DNA of 64,000 nt from Prevotella sp. Lineage in GTDB: Bacteria; Bacteroidota; Bacteroidia; Bacteroidales; Bacteroidaceae. Shown one piece after another: positions 7,059-15,717 of the stretch; the stretch's first letter is position 1; each line of letters starts with the position of its first letter. The stretch spans positions 1 through 64,000 of the forward strand of contig JAJPYN010000008.1 of NCBI GenBank assembly GCA_021204905.1, read 5' to 3'. The notes beneath the pieces are model-generated. The model saw only the letters and a list, made by a program, of their open reading frames with translations, had not been told where the DNA came from and searched no databases. The position numbers and the translations under genes were made by a program.

Positions 7059-9875
7059 ATGGGCAAATGCATTGAAATAAAGGGCGCGAGGGTCAATAAT
7101 CTGAAAAATATCGACCTCCGCATTCCGCGCGACACGTTCATCGTCATCACCGGCGTGAGCGGGTCCGGCAAATCGTCGCTCGCCTTCGACACCCTTTACG
7201 CCGAGGGCCAGCGTCGCTACGTCGAGTCGCTCTCCGCCTACGCACGGCAGTTCCTCGGGCGAATGAGCAAGCCCGAATGCGATTACATCAAAGGTCTGCC
7301 GCCCGCCATCGCCATACGCCAGAAAGTTACGGCGCGCAACCCGCGGTCCACCGTCGGCACGTCGACCGAGATCTACGAATATCTGCGGCTGCTCTTCGCG
7401 CGCATCGGCCGCACGTTCTCGCCCGTGAGCGGCAGGGAGGTGAAGCGCCACACGGCCGACGATGTTGCGGCGTTCGCAGCAAATTTGCCCGAAGGCGAAA
7501 TGTTCACCGTGCTCGCGCCGTTCATCCCGCGCGAAGGCATGCCGCTCGAGAAGCAACTCACCGTGAAAAATCAGGAGGGCTACGCGAGGCTTTACGTCAA
7601 CGGCGAATTTGTGCGCATCGACGATTTTCTTGAAAACAACGCCGGCATCGATTCGCTTAATCCGCAAGAGATAAGCATCGTCATCGACCGCCTTAAAGCC
7701 GCACGCGACAACGAGGCTGTTTCGAGGCTCTACGACACCGTCGAGACCGCTTTTTTCGAAGGGCACGGCATCTGCCGCTTGCTGCTTGCCGGCGGCCGCA
7801 TCGAGGAGTTTTCCACGCGCTACGAAGCCGACGGCATAACGTTCGAAGTGCCGACAGACAACATGTTCGCGTTCAACTCGCCGGCCGGCGCCTGCCCCGT
7901 TTGCGAAGGCTTCGGCAGCACCATAGGCATCGACGAGAAGCTTGTCATCCCGAACCCGTCGCTGTCGGTCTACAACGGTTGCGTGCAGTGCTGGCACGGC
8001 GAGAAAATGAGCATCTGGCGCGATGAGTTCTGCCGGCGCGCGGCCAACGACGACTTCCCGCTGTTCACGCCCTATTTCGAACTCTCGCAGCAGCAAAAAG
8101 ACTGGCTCTGGCATGGCCTGCCTTGCGAAGAAAATCGCGCCGCAGCCGACCGCGTGTGCATCGATGCGTTCTTCCAAATGCTTGAAAATCAGCAATATAA
8201 AATTCAAAACAGGATAATGCTCAGTCGGTTTCGCGGTAAGACAATTTGTCCCGAATGCCGCGGCTTGCGACTGAAAAAAGAGGCTACTTACGTCAAGATC
8301 GGCGGCCGCGACATCACGCAACTCGCAGCGATGCCTATTGCCGAACTGAAAAGCTGGTTCGACGCGTTGCAGCTGCCCGGCCACGAAGCGGAAATAGCCA
8401 AACGCCTGTTGACAGAGATACGCTCGCGACTGCAATTCCTGCTCGATGTCGGGCTGGGCTATCTTACGCTGAACCGCGCGTCGAACACCCTTTCCGGCGG
8501 CGAGAGCCAGCGCATCAACCTGACAACATCGCTCGGCAGCGCCCTCGTCGGCAGCCTTTACATCCTCGACGAACCGAGCATCGGCCTGCACAGCCGCGAC
8601 ACCGGACGCCTCATCCACGCGCTCAAAGAACTGCGCGACGCGGGCAACACGGTGGTGGTGGTCGAGCACGACGAGGAGATCATTCGCGCGGCAGACCACA
8701 TCGTCGACATCGGCCCCGATGCGGGCTCCGGCGGTGGCGAAATTGTCTTTGAAGGTAGTGCGAAACTGCTTGAAAATAAAGGGGCTTTGCTGAAAAAATA
8801 CCCCGCATCGCAAACGCTGAAATATCTTCTTGGCAGCGAGAAGATTGCCATACCGGCATCGCGGCGCCAATGGAACCGCGCCATCATCGTGAACGACTGC
8901 CGGTTGAACAACCTCAAAGGCATCCGCGCCGCGTTCCCGCTCAATGTGATGACCGTCGTTACCGGCGTGAGCGGCTCGGGCAAATCGTCGCTCGTGCGCG
9001 GCATACTCTACCCCGCAATGAAGCGGCGGCTCGGCGACCCCTGCGACGCTCCCGGCGATTACGGCGGACTGTCGGGCGACATCGGCAGCATCGCGCGCGT
9101 GGAGATGGTGGACCAAACTGCCATAGGCAAAAGCACGCGCAGCAACGCCGCCACTTACCTTAAAGCCTTCGACGAGATCCGCCGCCTGTTCGCCTCGTGC
9201 CAGCTGTCGCAGCAGATGGGCTACGGTCCGCAATTCTTCTCGTTCAACACCCCCGGCGGACGCTGCGAGGAATGCAACGGCGCGGGCGTCGTAACGGTGG
9301 AGATGCAGTTCATGGCCGACCTCGAGCTGCTGTGCGAGGCCTGTGGCGGCAAGCGGTTCACGCGTGAGGCTCTCGAAGTGGAGTACGAAGGAAAAAACAT
9401 CTGCGACGTGCTTGATATGACTGTCGACGAGGCCATCAATTTCTTTGCAAAGCACAACCAAAAAACCATCGTCGCGCGCCTTAAACCGCTGGCGGATGTG
9501 GGCTTGGGTTACATCAAGCTCGGGCAAAATTCGTCAACGCTCTCCGGCGGCGAGAACCAGCGCGTGAAACTGGCGTACTACCTCGCACAAGAGAAGCAGG
9601 AGCCGACGCTCTTCATCTTCGACGAACCCACTATCGGCTTGCACTTCCGCGACATCCGCAAGCTCCTCGCAGCCTTCGCCGCACTCATCTCGCACGGCCA
9701 CACCGTCATCATCATCGAGCACAACCTCGACATCATCAAATGCGCCGACCACGTCATCGATCTCGGACCCGACGGCGGCGGAAAAGGCGGCGAAATCATC
9801 TTTGCGGGTACGCCCGAAAAACTTGCCGAATGCGACGCGAGCATCACCGGGCAATATCTTAAAAAACTGCTATGA
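7059..9875 (+). CDS. uvrA: Excinuclease ABC subunit A
   Basis: 938 aa, the usual length. UvrA recognises DNA damage with UvrB at the start of nucleotide excision repair. Two ABC ATPase modules are visible: Walker A GVSGSGKSS near residues 32-40 and again near 636, and signatures LSGGESQR near 477 and LSGGENQR near 828. The second zinc module is complete (CEEC, then CEAC about 20 residues later). The first zinc module keeps only the second pair (PAGACPVCEGFG); the upstream CxxC of E. coli UvrA is replaced by ADGITFE. I believe this is common in Bacteroidales UvrA. The stop overlaps the next ATG (ATGA), so the downstream glycosyltransferase is probably translationally coupled. Confidence 0.97.
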   Translation: MGKCIEIKGARVNNLKNIDLRIPRDTFIVITGVSGSGKSSLAFDTLYAEGQRRYVESLSAYARQFLGRMSKPECDYIKGLPPAIAIRQKVTARNPRSTVGTSTEIYEYLRLLFARIGRTFSPVSGREVKRHTADDVAAFAANLPEGEMFTVLAPFIPREGMPLEKQLTVKNQEGYARLYVNGEFVRIDDFLENNAGIDSLNPQEISIVIDRLKAARDNEAVSRLYDTVETAFFEGHGICRLLLAGGRIEEFSTRYEADGITFEVPTDNMFAFNSPAGACPVCEGFGSTIGIDEKLVIPNPSLSVYNGCVQCWHGEKMSIWRDEFCRRAANDDFPLFTPYFELSQQQKDWLWHGLPCEENRAAADRVCIDAFFQMLENQQYKIQNRIMLSRFRGKTICPECRGLRLKKEATYVKIGGRDITQLAAMPIAELKSWFDALQLPGHEAEIAKRLLTEIRSRLQFLLDVGLGYLTLNRASNTLSGGESQRINLTTSLGSALVGSLYILDEPSIGLHSRDTGRLIHALKELRDAGNTVVVVEHDEEIIRAADHIVDIGPDAGSGGGEIVFEGSAKLLENKGALLKKYPASQTLKYLLGSEKIAIPASRRQWNRAIIVNDCRLNNLKGIRAAFPLNVMTVVTGVSGSGKSSLVRGILYPAMKRRLGDPCDAPGDYGGLSGDIGSIARVEMVDQTAIGKSTRSNAATYLKAFDEIRRLFASCQLSQQMGYGPQFFSFNTPGGRCEECNGAGVVTVEMQFMADLELLCEACGGKRFTREALEVEYEGKNICDVLDMTVDEAINFFAKHNQKTIVARLKPLADVGLGYIKLGQNSSTLSGGENQRVKLAYYLAQEKQEPTLFIFDEPTIGLHFRDIRKLLAAFAALISHGHTVIIIEHNLDIIKCADHVIDLGPDGGGKGGEIIFAGTPEKLAECDASITGQYLKKLL

Positions 9876-10768
9876 AGCGCGAACTGTCAATACTCATTCC
9901 CGTTTTCAACGACCGCTGCGGCCGGCTTGCAAGGCAGTTGGACGAACAAGCTGCGGCGATTGAAGGTTTGAAATACGAAATTGTTATTGGCGACGACGGC
10001 TCAACCGACCGAAACGTAGTCGACGACAATCGTCGCGCTGCTGCCGAAGGGCTGAACCGGCGTTTAATTACTAACCAAGACAATCGCGGGCGCGCCGCCA
10101 TACGGAACGCTCTGGCCGATGCCGCGAAGTACCAATGGCTATTGTTCATCGACGGCGGACACATGCAACTGTGCGATGCCGGTTTCCTGCAAAATTATCT
10201 CGCTTGCGACGACAGTTGGCCGGTGGTTTACGGCGGGTATCAGCTTTCTAAGCCTTCTAATGAATTGAAAACGAGCAACTTACGATATAAATACGAGCGG
10301 CAAAGCAAGCAGAATATGTCGGCCGAGATGCGCTCCTCTGCGCCGGCGATGGATTTCCAAACGAACAATTTCCTAATAAACAAAGACGTTTTCCGCACCG
10401 TGCGCTTCGACGAGCGTTTTGTGCGTTACGGCTACGAGGATGTTTTCATGGGCAAGTCGTTGAGCGAACGCGGCATTCAAATTTATCACATCGACAACCC
10501 TGTCGAGCGCTGCGGTTACGAGGCCAATGCCGTGTTTTTACAAAAGACGATCGACTCGCTCCTGACGCTGAAAGAATTCGAGGCCGAGCTCGCGGGCTAT
10601 TCGCGCTTGTTAAATAATGTCCGCCTCTGCCGGAAGCTCAAAATCGACAATCGTCTGCGCAGCTTATACCTCAAACGCAAGGCCCGCTGGACAGCCAATC
10701 TCGAGGGGCCAAACCCGTCGCTGACAATCTTCAAACTCTTCAAGCTCGGCTATTTTTTAAGCCTTTGA
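9872..10768 (+). CDS. Family 2 glycosyltransferase
   Basis: 298 aa. A GT-A fold glycosyltransferase that would move a sugar from a nucleotide sugar to an unknown acceptor. The N-terminus LSILIPVFND and GDDGSTD (about residue 50) are typical of GT2. The usual metal-binding block (often FLDAD) reads FIDGGHMQ here, so the second Asp is missing. A GT7-like C-terminal block follows: FLINKDVF then FVRYGYEDVFMG. No membrane segment. It overlaps the uvrA stop by 4 bp and probably shares its mRNA, which says little about its pathway; surface polysaccharide work is likely. Substrate unknown. Confidence 0.88.
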   Translation: MKRELSILIPVFNDRCGRLARQLDEQAAAIEGLKYEIVIGDDGSTDRNVVDDNRRAAAEGLNRRLITNQDNRGRAAIRNALADAAKYQWLLFIDGGHMQLCDAGFLQNYLACDDSWPVVYGGYQLSKPSNELKTSNLRYKYERQSKQNMSAEMRSSAPAMDFQTNNFLINKDVFRTVRFDERFVRYGYEDVFMGKSLSERGIQIYHIDNPVERCGYEANAVFLQKTIDSLLTLKEFEAELAGYSRLLNNVRLCRKLKIDNRLRSLYLKRKARWTANLEGPNPSLTIFKLFKLGYFLSL

Positions 10769-10836
10769 ACTGAGAGGTCCGCGCTCGAAGAAGGCTTAAA
10801 TTTAAACCCGGAGCCTGATTAAAAACCAAGCTTTTA

Positions 10837-10868
10837 TTTGCTCTTTTCGCGCGTTAACACTACTTTTG
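10837..10868 (+). promoter_or_regulatory. Promoter of the SRP RNA / tRNA-Thr unit
   Basis: TTTG at 10837-10840, a 20-bp spacer, TACTTTTG at 10861-10868. The start would fall near 10874, shortly before the SRP RNA. Confidence 0.8.
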
Positions 10869-10888
10869 CACCGCAATTTCGATTGCAC

Positions 10889-10988
10889 GCGGGTAAGTCC
10901 TGTACGGCCAGCTCCCGGGGAACCCTCCAGGGCGGGAACGCAGCAAAGGTACTCGGTCGTAGCGGCGCGATGCAGACAGCTTACCCAC
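10889..10988 (+). ncRNA. ffs: Signal recognition particle RNA (4.5S type)
   Basis: The ends pair as GGGTAAG (10891-10897) with CTTACCC (10980-10986). The apical part shows helix 8: GCG, a GGAA tetraloop (10935-10938), CGC, then the conserved AGCA side. The RNA binds Ffh and targets membrane and secreted proteins to the translocon. At about 100 nt it is the short bacterial form. The tRNA-Thr gene follows within about 4 nt, so both probably come from one precursor. Exact ends are approximate. Confidence 0.9.
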
Positions 10989-10990
10989 CC

Positions 10991-11064
10991 GCCTCTTTAG
11001 CTCAGTTGGCCAGAGCACTTGACTTGTAATCATGGGGTCGTTGGTTCGAATCCGACAAGAGGCT
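10991..11064 (+). tRNA. tRNA-Thr (anticodon TGT)
   Basis: The acceptor arm pairs GCCTCTT with AAGAGGC, with discriminator T at 11064. The anticodon loop is CTTGTAA with TGT, the T arm has GGTTCGAATCC, and CCA is not encoded. It decodes ACA and neighbouring Thr codons. It lies directly behind the SRP RNA under the same promoter. Confidence 0.95.
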
Positions 11065-11072
11065 CGAAGAAG

Positions 11073-11101
11073 CCGGTTCTTTCGCGGAGCCGGTTTTTTT
11101 A
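11073..11101 (+). terminator. Terminator of the SRP RNA/tRNA-Thr unit
   Basis: CCGGTTC (11073-11079) pairs with GAGCCGG (11087-11093), a 7-bp stem with one G-U pair, followed by a run of T. Confidence 0.8.
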
Positions 11102-11281
11102 GTGCAAAATTTTGCGGAAATGGAGAATTAAGCCGCTGATTTCCAATACGATAGCTGCGACGAGCAGGATGTTCGAGGTTGAATGCGCAAGGAAATGCAC
11201 CACCAACAATGCGAGGCCGATGAAGAAGAGCGCGAGTCCATCCCACTTGCTACTAAAGTACCGGTTTAACTTTGAGGCCAT
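11099..11281 (-). CDS. Small two-helix membrane protein
   Basis: 60 aa from the ATG at 11281; a TTG two codons upstream is possible but less likely. Two hydrophobic segments (GLALFFIGLALLVVHFL and ILLVAAIVLEISGLIL) are joined by a short loop and followed by a basic end (HFRKILH). It resembles small conserved inner-membrane proteins of Bacteroidales, but I cannot name it. It sits downstream of the sugar phosphotransferase gene on the same strand (gap 29 bp) and may be cotranscribed. Function unknown. Confidence 0.65.
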   Translation of the reverse strand: MASKLNRYFSSKWDGLALFFIGLALLVVHFLAHSTSNILLVAAIVLEISGLILHFRKILH

Positions 11282-11310
11282 AAACAATTGAATTGCAGTC
11301 GTTTACGCGG

Positions 11311-12693
11311 TCAATAGGCGTTACCTTTTTCGCCGCCGAACATGTTAATGACGGTTTGGATTATTATTCTCACATCGAGCATAAATGTCCAGTTTTCGAT
11401 GTACCAGATATCTTTCAGGATGCGCTGCTCCATGTCGCCGAGCGTCTTTGTCTCGCCGCGGTTGCCGGTAACCTGCGCCCAGCCGGTGATGCCCGGCCGC
11501 GAGTAGAACCGCACCATATATTTGTCGATGAGCTGGCGGTATTCCTCGTTGTGGCGGAGCATGTGCGGGCGCGGACCGACGACGCTCATGTCGCCGATGA
11601 GGACGTTGAAAAATTGCGGGAATTCGTCGATATTTGTTTTTCGCATGAACGCGCCCCACTTGGTTATGCGCTCGTCGTTCTTCGTGGCTTGAAGGCTGTC
11701 GGCGTTGTCGTTGACCACCATTGTGCGGAATTTCAGGCAATCGAACTCCTTGTTATTCAGGCCGTTACGCTTCTGTTTAAAGAAAATCGGCCCGGGCATC
11801 GTGAGCATTGTGATAATCGCGACGATGGGGATGAGCCACCACATGATAATCAGGATGACGAGCAGCGAGAAGACGATGTCGAAGGTGCGTTTGATGAAGC
11901 GCGCTTGACGGCTGTTCATCGGTTCGTTGCGCAGAGCGAGCACGACGGAGCTGCCGATGATTTGCACGCGCATGGTGTGGTAAACGTAGTTGCGGACGTT
12001 CGGCACCGAGTAGAAATGAATGAGGTGGTTCTCGCAATAGTTAATGATGTCGCGGATCTCGCCGTCATAACGCGACGGCAGGTTGCAAAACAGATAGTTC
12101 ACATCGTTCTTCGCGAGCCACGCCGTAACATCGCGCGTCGTGCCCAAATGCGGCAGACGGTCGCCGAGCAGTTCCGACGGTTTGTCCTCGAAATAGCCCA
12201 GCACGTGATAGCCCATCGACGCGTCGTCGGTCATGTCGTAATACAGCGCGCTCATCGACACGCCCGACCCGACGAACACGGCGCGGATATTGTCGTTGCC
12301 CGAGAAGCGCCAGCGGCGGATGAGCGAGCGCCACAGCAGCCGCAGAATGAGGATGATGAGGAAGACGCACGCCGCGAAAATGACATAGTAGAAGAACTTC
12401 ATTTTCGTGATATGAAGCAGGTTAAGCAGCGTGTAGAAAAACAAAATCACCCAAAACGAGACTTTCAGCACCGACACGGCGATCTGCTCGCTGCGCACCG
12501 AACGGCGGAACACCACCGGCGGACAGAAAAGCAGCGCGATGGCGTAGCTCACGTTCCACGCCAATAACGTTAATTCCAACTCGCCCAGCCCGAACATCAC
12601 GCGCACGAGCGCAACAAACACGTTCAGAATAACGAATTCCGTCGCTATCAACGGCCACCGCCAGCTGTCACCACTTGAAACGTCGTTCGCCAT
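11311..12693 (-). CDS. Undecaprenyl-phosphate sugar phosphotransferase (WcaJ/exopolysaccharide type)
   Basis: 460 aa from the ATG at 12693 (a TTG two codons upstream is less likely). The enzyme transfers a hexose-1-phosphate from a UDP-sugar to undecaprenyl phosphate, the first step of capsule or exopolysaccharide repeat-unit assembly. The N-terminal half has several transmembrane helices and a CoA-binding-like domain (AVFVGSGVSMSALYYDM). The C-terminal bacterial sugar transferase domain has PGPIFFKQKRNG, FDCLKFRTM, DEFPQFFNVLIGDMSVVGPRP and RPGITGWAQV. No capsule cluster surrounds it, so it may serve a locus elsewhere. A nine-C run lies about 140 bp upstream. Confidence 0.93.
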   Translation of the reverse strand: MANDVSSGDSWRWPLIATEFVILNVFVALVRVMFGLGELELTLLAWNVSYAIALLFCPPVVFRRSVRSEQIAVSVLKVSFWVILFFYTLLNLLHITKMKFFYYVIFAACVFLIILILRLLWRSLIRRWRFSGNDNIRAVFVGSGVSMSALYYDMTDDASMGYHVLGYFEDKPSELLGDRLPHLGTTRDVTAWLAKNDVNYLFCNLPSRYDGEIRDIINYCENHLIHFYSVPNVRNYVYHTMRVQIIGSSVVLALRNEPMNSRQARFIKRTFDIVFSLLVILIIMWWLIPIVAIITMLTMPGPIFFKQKRNGLNNKEFDCLKFRTMVVNDNADSLQATKNDERITKWGAFMRKTNIDEFPQFFNVLIGDMSVVGPRPHMLRHNEEYRQLIDKYMVRFYSRPGITGWAQVTGNRGETKTLGDMEQRILKDIWYIENWTFMLDVRIIIQTVINMFGGEKGNAY

Positions 12694-12856
12694 AGTCAAG
12701 GTTGTTTTGCAGAAAATCAGATTGCCACATGTCCGAAGTTACAAATTCCGTCTCTTTTGAGTACTTCTCAATCTGACGTGCAAAGGTCGTAAATTTTCGC
12801 GCAAAAATCAATTATTCTAAGGTAAATTTCTCCCCCCCCCATTGTTTTAAATGTTA

Positions 12857-13597
12857 TTAACAAAAACGCCCGTTCTCAACTGTAAACACTTCGTCGACAC
12901 CCAAGCCGAACAGCGCGAAATCGCCCCGCAGCGGGTCGCCCGGAAAGCACTCCGCCATCGCCGCGGTGAGCCGTTTCGCCGCAGCCATCGTTGCCGCGCC
13001 GCCCGTGAGCAAGCCCATCCTCCGCGCCTCGCTGACCACGTGCGTGTCGAGCGGCATGATGAGCGTCGCTTTGTCGATGATGGCGCTCCACAGGCCGAGG
13101 TCGACCGGCGAATTGTCGCGCACCATCCAGCGCAGGAACATGCACAGCCGTTTGCAGGCCGACGCGGGATTGCGGGGCACAAGGTCGCTCGCGGCATGCG
13201 CTGCGAAATAGGCCGTGAGCAGTTGGACAGCGTCGGAACCCGTGCGCGCGCCGCCGGCCGAGACGAGCATTTTCATCGAACCGTAGTCGCGGTAAATCGT
13301 GTCTAATGTTTGCAAAAAACGGCGCACCATGCGGTTCGTGTGAAGGCGGTAGAAGCAGCGGTCATCGTCCGGAACGGCGGGTTTGCCTTGCATATAACCG
13401 GCTAATAAAAAGTCGATTTTCGGCAGAAATTGCGCGCGGCTGCCGTAGCTCAATGCCGAGGCGACAAAGGCGGCGCGCTCCTGCTCGGCGGGCGCGGCGT
13501 AGCGGTGCATGAATTGCGAGGGGTCATCGCGCAGGAAGGCCGCCGTCTCGTACTTGCCGGCCAGCGCGCGGAGCCTGGTTTTCAGCCTTTCGTCCAT
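12857..13597 (-). CDS. TIGR02757 (DUF2400) family protein
   Basis: 246 aa. Recognised from the family blocks SALSYGSRAQFLPKI, CKRLCMFLRWMVR, VDLGLWS and MPLDTHVV. The family is distantly like HhH-GPD DNA glycosylases in its helical fold, but its role is unsettled. There is no signal peptide. It follows ygiQ with a 3-bp gap and is probably the last gene of that unit. Assignment to the family is firm; function unknown. Confidence 0.9.
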   Translation of the reverse strand: MDERLKTRLRALAGKYETAAFLRDDPSQFMHRYAAPAEQERAAFVASALSYGSRAQFLPKIDFLLAGYMQGKPAVPDDDRCFYRLHTNRMVRRFLQTLDTIYRDYGSMKMLVSAGGARTGSDAVQLLTAYFAAHAASDLVPRNPASACKRLCMFLRWMVRDNSPVDLGLWSAIIDKATLIMPLDTHVVSEARRMGLLTGGAATMAAAKRLTAAMAECFPGDPLRGDFALFGLGVDEVFTVENGRFC

Positions 13598-13600
13598 TCG

Positions 13601-15448
13601 TCAGCGGCGTTTTTTCTTGTTTGCTGCCGGCCGCGAAGGGTAGAGGCGGCGTAGCAGGTCGGCGCGGTTCATACGCCTTAGTTCGCGCTCGATGGCCGGC
13701 CGCCGCTCGTTGTCGTACCAGAAGAAAAACTGCCGTTGCGCCTCTTTCTGTTCGGGCGTCGTCGCGGTGAAAACAGGCTCGAGCCCGGCGGGGTCGAAAC
13801 CGGTGTAATACATCGTCGTGGCAACGGTCATCGGCGTCGGCGTGAAGTCTTGCACCTGCTCGAGACGGAAATCGAGCGCCTTCGTCTCGGCCGCTAATTC
13901 CGCCATATCTTCCTCGCGGCAACCGGGGTGCGAACTGATGAAATAAGGCACGATCTGCTGGTGAAGATTTTTCTCGCGGTTGATGTTGTCGAAAAGGGCT
14001 TTAAACTCGCGGAAGAGCCCGAACGGCGGTTTGCGCATGTACTTTAAAACGCGGGCGGAGGTGTGCTCCGGCGCCACCTTCAACCTGCCCGAGACGTGGC
14101 GCGTGATGAGCTCGCGGGCGTAATCGTCTGCGGCGCGGTTGGCCTTCTCGTCGTTGCCGCGATGGAGCAGCAGGTCGTAGCGCACGCCCGAGCCTACGAA
14201 GCTCTTTTTTATCTCGGGCAGGGCATCCACCGCGCGGTAAACATCGAGCAGGGCGGAATGGTCGGCGTTGAGGTTCGCGCAGATTTTCGGAAACAGGCAC
14301 GACGGCCGTTTGCACACCTCGCACAGCGCGTCGTTGCGCCCGTGCATGCCGTACATGTTCGCCGAGGGACCGCCGAGGTCGGAGATGACGCCTTTGAAGC
14401 CGGGCAGCGCGGCGATTTTCTTCACTTCGCGAAGGATGCTTTCCTTCGAGCGGCTCGACACGAACTTGCCTTGGTGGGCGGAGATGGTGCAGAACGCGCA
14501 ACCGCCGAAGCAGCCGCGATGGAGCGTTACGGAGAATTTAATCATCTCGTAGGCGGGGATGCGCTTGCCGCGGTATTTCGGGTGGGGCAGGCGCGTGAAG
14601 GGCAGGTCGTAAATGTCGTCGAGCTCTTCGGTCGTCGGCGCGGGGTAGGGCGGGTTGACCACGGCGAGGCAATCGCCGACAGCTTGCACGATGCGGCTCG
14701 CGTGGCGCTTGTTCGACTCCTCTTCGATGCGGCGGAAGTTGTCGGCGTGCGCTTTCTTGTCGGCCAGACAAGCCTCGTGCGAGTGCAGGATGATGTCGTT
14801 TTCGGCGAAGGCAAACCCGCTTTTTTCACAAAGGTAAACCGTTTGCGGCAGGTCGCGGATGTCGCTTACGGGGCGGCAATCGGCGAGCGCGTCGGCCACG
14901 GCGACGATGGCTTTTTCGCCCATGCCGTAAATGATTAAATCGGCGCCCGAATCGGCGAGGATGCACCTCTCGAGGCGGTCGTGCCAGTAGTCGTAATGTG
15001 TCAGGCGGCGCAGGCTCGCTTCGATGCCGCCGAGGATGACCGGCACGTCGGGGAAGAGGCTTTTCAGGATTTTGGTGTAGACGATGGAAGGGTAGTCGGG
15101 GCGGAGGCCGGCGCGACCGTCGGGCGAATAAGCGTCGTTATGGCGGAGCCGCCGCGCGGCAGTGTATTTGTTCACCATCGAGTCCATCGCGCCGGGCGAG
15201 ATGCCGAAGAAGAGTCGCGGGCGGCCGAGCTTTTTGAAGTCGCGGAAATCGCCGTGCCAGTCGGGTTGCGGCACTATGGCCACGCGATAGCCCGCACTCT
15301 CGAGCACGCGCCCGATGACTGCCGCGCCGAATGCGGGATGGTCCACGTAGGCGTCGCCGGAGAAGAGCACCACGTCGAGCTCGTCCCAGCCGCGCAACAG
15401 GCATTCCTTTTTCGTTGTGGGCAGGAAATCGGTGAGACGATAATCCAT
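13601..15448 (-). CDS. YgiQ family radical SAM protein
   Basis: 615 aa. A radical SAM enzyme of unknown substrate. An N-terminal domain (about residues 1-250) has DVVLFSGDAYVDHP and ILGGIEASLRR, typical of YgiQ. The radical SAM [4Fe-4S] motif is CFGGCAFC. Downstream blocks SSRSKESI, GSGVRYDLLL, RLKVAPEH and PYFISSHPGC also match the family. The C-terminus is short and basic (NKKKRR), where some relatives have a longer tail. It lies 3 bp from the TIGR02757 gene. The 259-bp region upstream holds two repeat structures. Confidence 0.95.
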   Translation of the reverse strand: MDYRLTDFLPTTKKECLLRGWDELDVVLFSGDAYVDHPAFGAAVIGRVLESAGYRVAIVPQPDWHGDFRDFKKLGRPRLFFGISPGAMDSMVNKYTAARRLRHNDAYSPDGRAGLRPDYPSIVYTKILKSLFPDVPVILGGIEASLRRLTHYDYWHDRLERCILADSGADLIIYGMGEKAIVAVADALADCRPVSDIRDLPQTVYLCEKSGFAFAENDIILHSHEACLADKKAHADNFRRIEEESNKRHASRIVQAVGDCLAVVNPPYPAPTTEELDDIYDLPFTRLPHPKYRGKRIPAYEMIKFSVTLHRGCFGGCAFCTISAHQGKFVSSRSKESILREVKKIAALPGFKGVISDLGGPSANMYGMHGRNDALCEVCKRPSCLFPKICANLNADHSALLDVYRAVDALPEIKKSFVGSGVRYDLLLHRGNDEKANRAADDYARELITRHVSGRLKVAPEHTSARVLKYMRKPPFGLFREFKALFDNINREKNLHQQIVPYFISSHPGCREEDMAELAAETKALDFRLEQVQDFTPTPMTVATTMYYTGFDPAGLEPVFTATTPEQKEAQRQFFFWYDNERRPAIERELRRMNRADLLRRLYPSRPAANKKKRR

Positions 15449-15535
15449 AAACTGCTTATCCGCAAATTAAACTGACAACTGACTCTCTCGCAAATTAAAC
15501 CAATGGCTGACCTTCCGTTTGTTTAAACAAAGATT

Positions 15536-15615
15536 ATCTTAGTTGCTACTAAAATCCTTGCGCAGTCGGGCGGCACTTGTCAGCAGCCTTAGTTGTCGGG
15601 TACGTTTAAACTTCT
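15536..15615 (+). repeat. Dispersed element, copy A
   Basis: Left box CTTAGTTGCTACT at 15538-15550, then about 35 bp, then right box GCAGCCTTAGTTGTCGGGTA near 15582-15602, leading into CGTTTAAAC. The same two-box arrangement is seen near 27.96-28.04, 35.2, 42.0 and 59.99 kb. Confidence 0.75.
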
Positions 15616-15630
15616 TTGCGCTTCGTTCAA

Positions 15631-15717
15631 CCTTTGTTTACGCTTCGATTCAACCTTAGTTTCAACCTTTGTTTACGCTTCGATTCAACCTTAGTTTCAA
15701 CCTTTGCTTACTCTTCG
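15631..15717 (-). repeat. 35-bp tandem repeat overlapping the stop codon of the 117-aa gene
   Basis: Units begin at 15631, 15666 and 15701, an exact 35-bp period; a degraded unit lies near 15611. Read on the minus strand each unit has GAAGCGTAAACAAAGG then TTGAAACTAAGGTTGAATC. The unit nearest the gene reads GAAGAGTAAGCAAAGG and contains its last codons and stop (GAA GAG TAA, stop at 15708-15710). Confidence 0.9.

Noticed and set aside
6987..9527. 846-codon open frame on the minus strand opposite uvrA
   Set aside because: It is a mirror of the uvrA codon pattern; the translation is low-complexity (Ala, Val, Arg, His) with no family motifs, while uvrA on the plus strand is certain.
11293..12567. 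424-codon open frame on the plus strand
   Set aside because: Antisense to the sugar phosphotransferase, which has strong family motifs.
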